Of a stretch of 64,000 nt of DNA, positions 62,723 to 64,000 are shown piece by piece. The stretch is from Pseudomonadota bacterium. GTDB taxonomy: Bacteria; Desulfobacterota; Binatia; Binatales; Binataceae. The notes beneath the pieces were generated by a model. That model saw nothing but the letters and a program-made list of their open reading frames with translations, ran no database searches and had not been told where the DNA came from. Position numbers and translations under genes: made by a program. The stretch lies in assembly GCA_021324885.1 (NCBI GenBank), contig JAJPIF010000003.1, positions 1 through 64,000 on the forward strand, read 5' to 3'. The stretch's first letter is position 1, and every line of letters starts with the position of its first letter.

Positions 62723-63931
62723 TTACAGGACGGCGCCGGATTCGCGCAGGCGGGCGACTTCTGCAGCGCTGTATCCGAGCACTTGCGTCAATACTTCGTC
62801 GGTGTGCTGGCCGAGCGCGGGACCGCCGAAATAGTTGGGCCTGAATGCGGAAAAGGCGACCGGCAGACCCGGAATCACACGGCGGCCGACTTCCTGGTGA
62901 TCGACTTCGACATTCATACCCGATTCGACCATCGCAGGATCGGCCAGCAGTTCCGCGGTGTTGTACGTCGGACCAGTGGCGATTCCTCGCGCACGCAGCT
63001 TCGCTATCAGGTCGCCAGCTTCGAATCTGCGGGTCAGTTCGCCAAGTTCGCGCTCCAGTTCCGCCACATTTTGCAGGCGTGCGGCCATCGTCTGAAACCG
63101 CGGGTCAGCGCACAGGCGTGGAGCTTCGAGCACCTCGCATAGACTGGCGAATTCGGCGTCGGAAACGGTCACGATCGCGATCCAGCGGTCGTCGCCGGCG
63201 ACCGGGAAGACGCCGTGCGGAGCGATATCCGGGTCGCGGTTGCCGATGGGGTTTTGCTCACGGCCGTTGAGGAAGAAATCCAGCATCGCTTCGGGCAACA
63301 TCCCGGTAACCATCTCCGCGATCGACAAGTCGAGGTACTGCCCCTGGCCCGTGCGATCGCGGTAATGCAGCGCCGCGAGCACGCCCATCGCCATTACCAC
63401 GCCGACTACGAAGTCCGGCCACGTTCCTCCGATCCCGCTGGGCTCTCCACCCGGATACCCGGTCAGGTGCGAGATACCTGAAAAGGCGAGGCTGTTGGGA
63501 CCGTAACCGATCGCGCCCGACAGCGGTCCGGTCTGACCCAGCGGCGTGCCCGACATCATTATAATGTCGGGTTTGACAGCGCGAAGGTTTTCGTAATCCA
63601 GGCCGAACCTGGTCATCACGCCGGTACCGAAGTTTTCGATCGCAATATCGCTGATCCCAACCAGACGGCGGGCCACTTCGGCTCCGGCTGCGTTGGTCAG
63701 GTCAAGCGCGATGCTGCGTTTGGAGAAATTGATCGAATGAAACAGTCCGCTGCGATTGATACCGATTTTGCCGTCGGTGCCGCCCAGGAAACGGACCAAA
63801 TCGGGACGCTTCGGGCTTTCGATTCGGATCACATCGGCGCCCAGCGCGCCCAGCCAACTGGTGGTGTGAGGGACCGCGAAGATCCATCCAAAATCCGCGA
63901 CCCTGATTCCCGCCAGAGGAAGTTCGTTCAT
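62723..63931 (-). CDS. Type III CoA-transferase (CaiB/BaiF family)
   Basis: This 402-residue protein shows GIRVADFGWIFAVPHTTSWLGALGADVIRIE, RSIALDLTNAAGAEVARRLV, IENFGTGVMTRFGLDYE, and the region GYGPNSLAFSGISHLTGYPGGEPSG where the catalytic Asp would be expected. The position usually occupied by the catalytic Asp (as in the gene at 12110, MDLTG) reads SHLTG, so catalysis may rest with a partner subunit. It overlaps the upstream CoA-transferase fragment, as in two-subunit transferases. Confidence 0.9.
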   Translation of the reverse strand: MNELPLAGIRVADFGWIFAVPHTTSWLGALGADVIRIESPKRPDLVRFLGGTDGKIGINRSGLFHSINFSKRSIALDLTNAAGAEVARRLVGISDIAIENFGTGVMTRFGLDYENLRAVKPDIIMMSGTPLGQTGPLSGAIGYGPNSLAFSGISHLTGYPGGEPSGIGGTWPDFVVGVVMAMGVLAALHYRDRTGQGQYLDLSIAEMVTGMLPEAMLDFFLNGREQNPIGNRDPDIAPHGVFPVAGDDRWIAIVTVSDAEFASLCEVLEAPRLCADPRFQTMAARLQNVAELERELGELTRRFEAGDLIAKLRARGIATGPTYNTAELLADPAMVESGMNVEVDHQEVGRRVIPGLPVAFSAFRPNYFGGPALGQHTDEVLTQVLGYSAAEVARLRESGAVL

Positions 63932-64000
63932 TAAATCACCCCCTGCGATTGCATCGCGTCCAGTTCGTTGCGCCCGATCCCGAGTCGCTCGCAGAAGATC
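63931..64000 (-). CDS. C-terminal end of a second CoA-transferase (cut by right edge)
   Basis: On the minus strand a reading frame enters from the right edge and ends with FCERLGIGRNELDAMQSQGVI at a TAA (63933-63931) that overlaps the next gene's ATG (TAATG). The ending, an Arg-Leu-Gly then a short helix and a Gln/Gly/Ile tail, is typical of CaiB/BaiF proteins. Only about 22 residues are visible. Confidence 0.65.
   Translation of the reverse strand, partial: IFCERLGIGRNELDAMQSQGVI

Noticed and set aside
1-64000. tRNA-Sec (selC) or other tRNA genes
   Set aside because: No cloverleaf with a conserved GGTTCGA T-arm was seen in any intergenic space; selC must lie elsewhere if the system is active.

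Overview
The window is high-GC bacterial chromosome. The housekeeping block (leuCD, rho, rpsB-tsf-pyrH-frr-uppS-cdsA-rseP, ilvNC-psd-pssA) resembles deltaproteobacterial gene order. The abundance of amidohydrolases, type III CoA-transferases, luciferase-like monooxygenases and UGA-containing redox genes recalls uncultured soil lineages such as Binatota (Desulfobacterota_B) or Tectomicrobia. That placement is inferred from gene content; no rRNA or tRNA is present to test it.

The main result is three in-frame UGA (selenocysteine) genes within 16 kb that a standard gene caller would split or truncate. They are a GrdB-like reductase selenoprotein (5061-5969, minus strand, Sec in UPVC), a UGSC-motif selenoprotein (7175-7717, plus strand, Sec in UGSC) and a peroxiredoxin with Sec at the peroxidatic position (20846-21292, plus strand, DTPGUT). 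Each UGA is followed 8-11 nt later by a 7-9 bp hairpin with a 3-5 nt loop that carries GU at its first or second position, which is the geometry of a bacterial SECIS. The first two flank a 117-nt divergent control region holding a perfect 15-nt palindrome. The UGSC gene is preceded by a 342-residue conserved gene that is probably its partner. No selA, selB, selC or selD lies in the window.

Layout. 1-1.35 kb: an accessory edge with a possible transposase start, an orphan membrane protein and a wrecked ATPase fragment. 1.37-3.7 kb: a family-B DNA polymerase whose proofreading motifs are degraded. 3.7-25.2 kb: a catabolic and redox region with the selenoproteins, two amidohydrolase-2 proteins, a phosphotriesterase-family protein, a D-aminoacylase-like amidohydrolase, two CoA-transferases, a flavin monooxygenase, an alpha/beta hydrolase, two SDRs, EthD, NTF2-like and RraA-like proteins, and a thiolase with its DUF35 partner. 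25.5-28.3 kb: three exported or membrane orphans. 28.6-43.8 kb: the housekeeping block on the plus strand. 43.8-50.2 kb: a secreted IPT/TIG-type surface protein, a GH15 glucoamylase and tatA-tatC. 50.2-64 kb: HDAC-like deacetylase, P450, F420-type oxidoreductase, MFS transporter, lipoproteins, UvrD-like helicase, RRM protein, SGNH hydrolase, MBL hydrolase, GST, and a tandem pair of CoA-transferases cut by the right edge.

How the genes fit together: the catabolic genes look like tools for hydrolysing, CoA-activating and thiolytically cleaving unusual carboxylic or cyclic substrates, with the selenoproteins supplying thiol/selenol reductase and peroxidase activity. This is inference from families and neighbourhood; no substrate can be read from the sequence.
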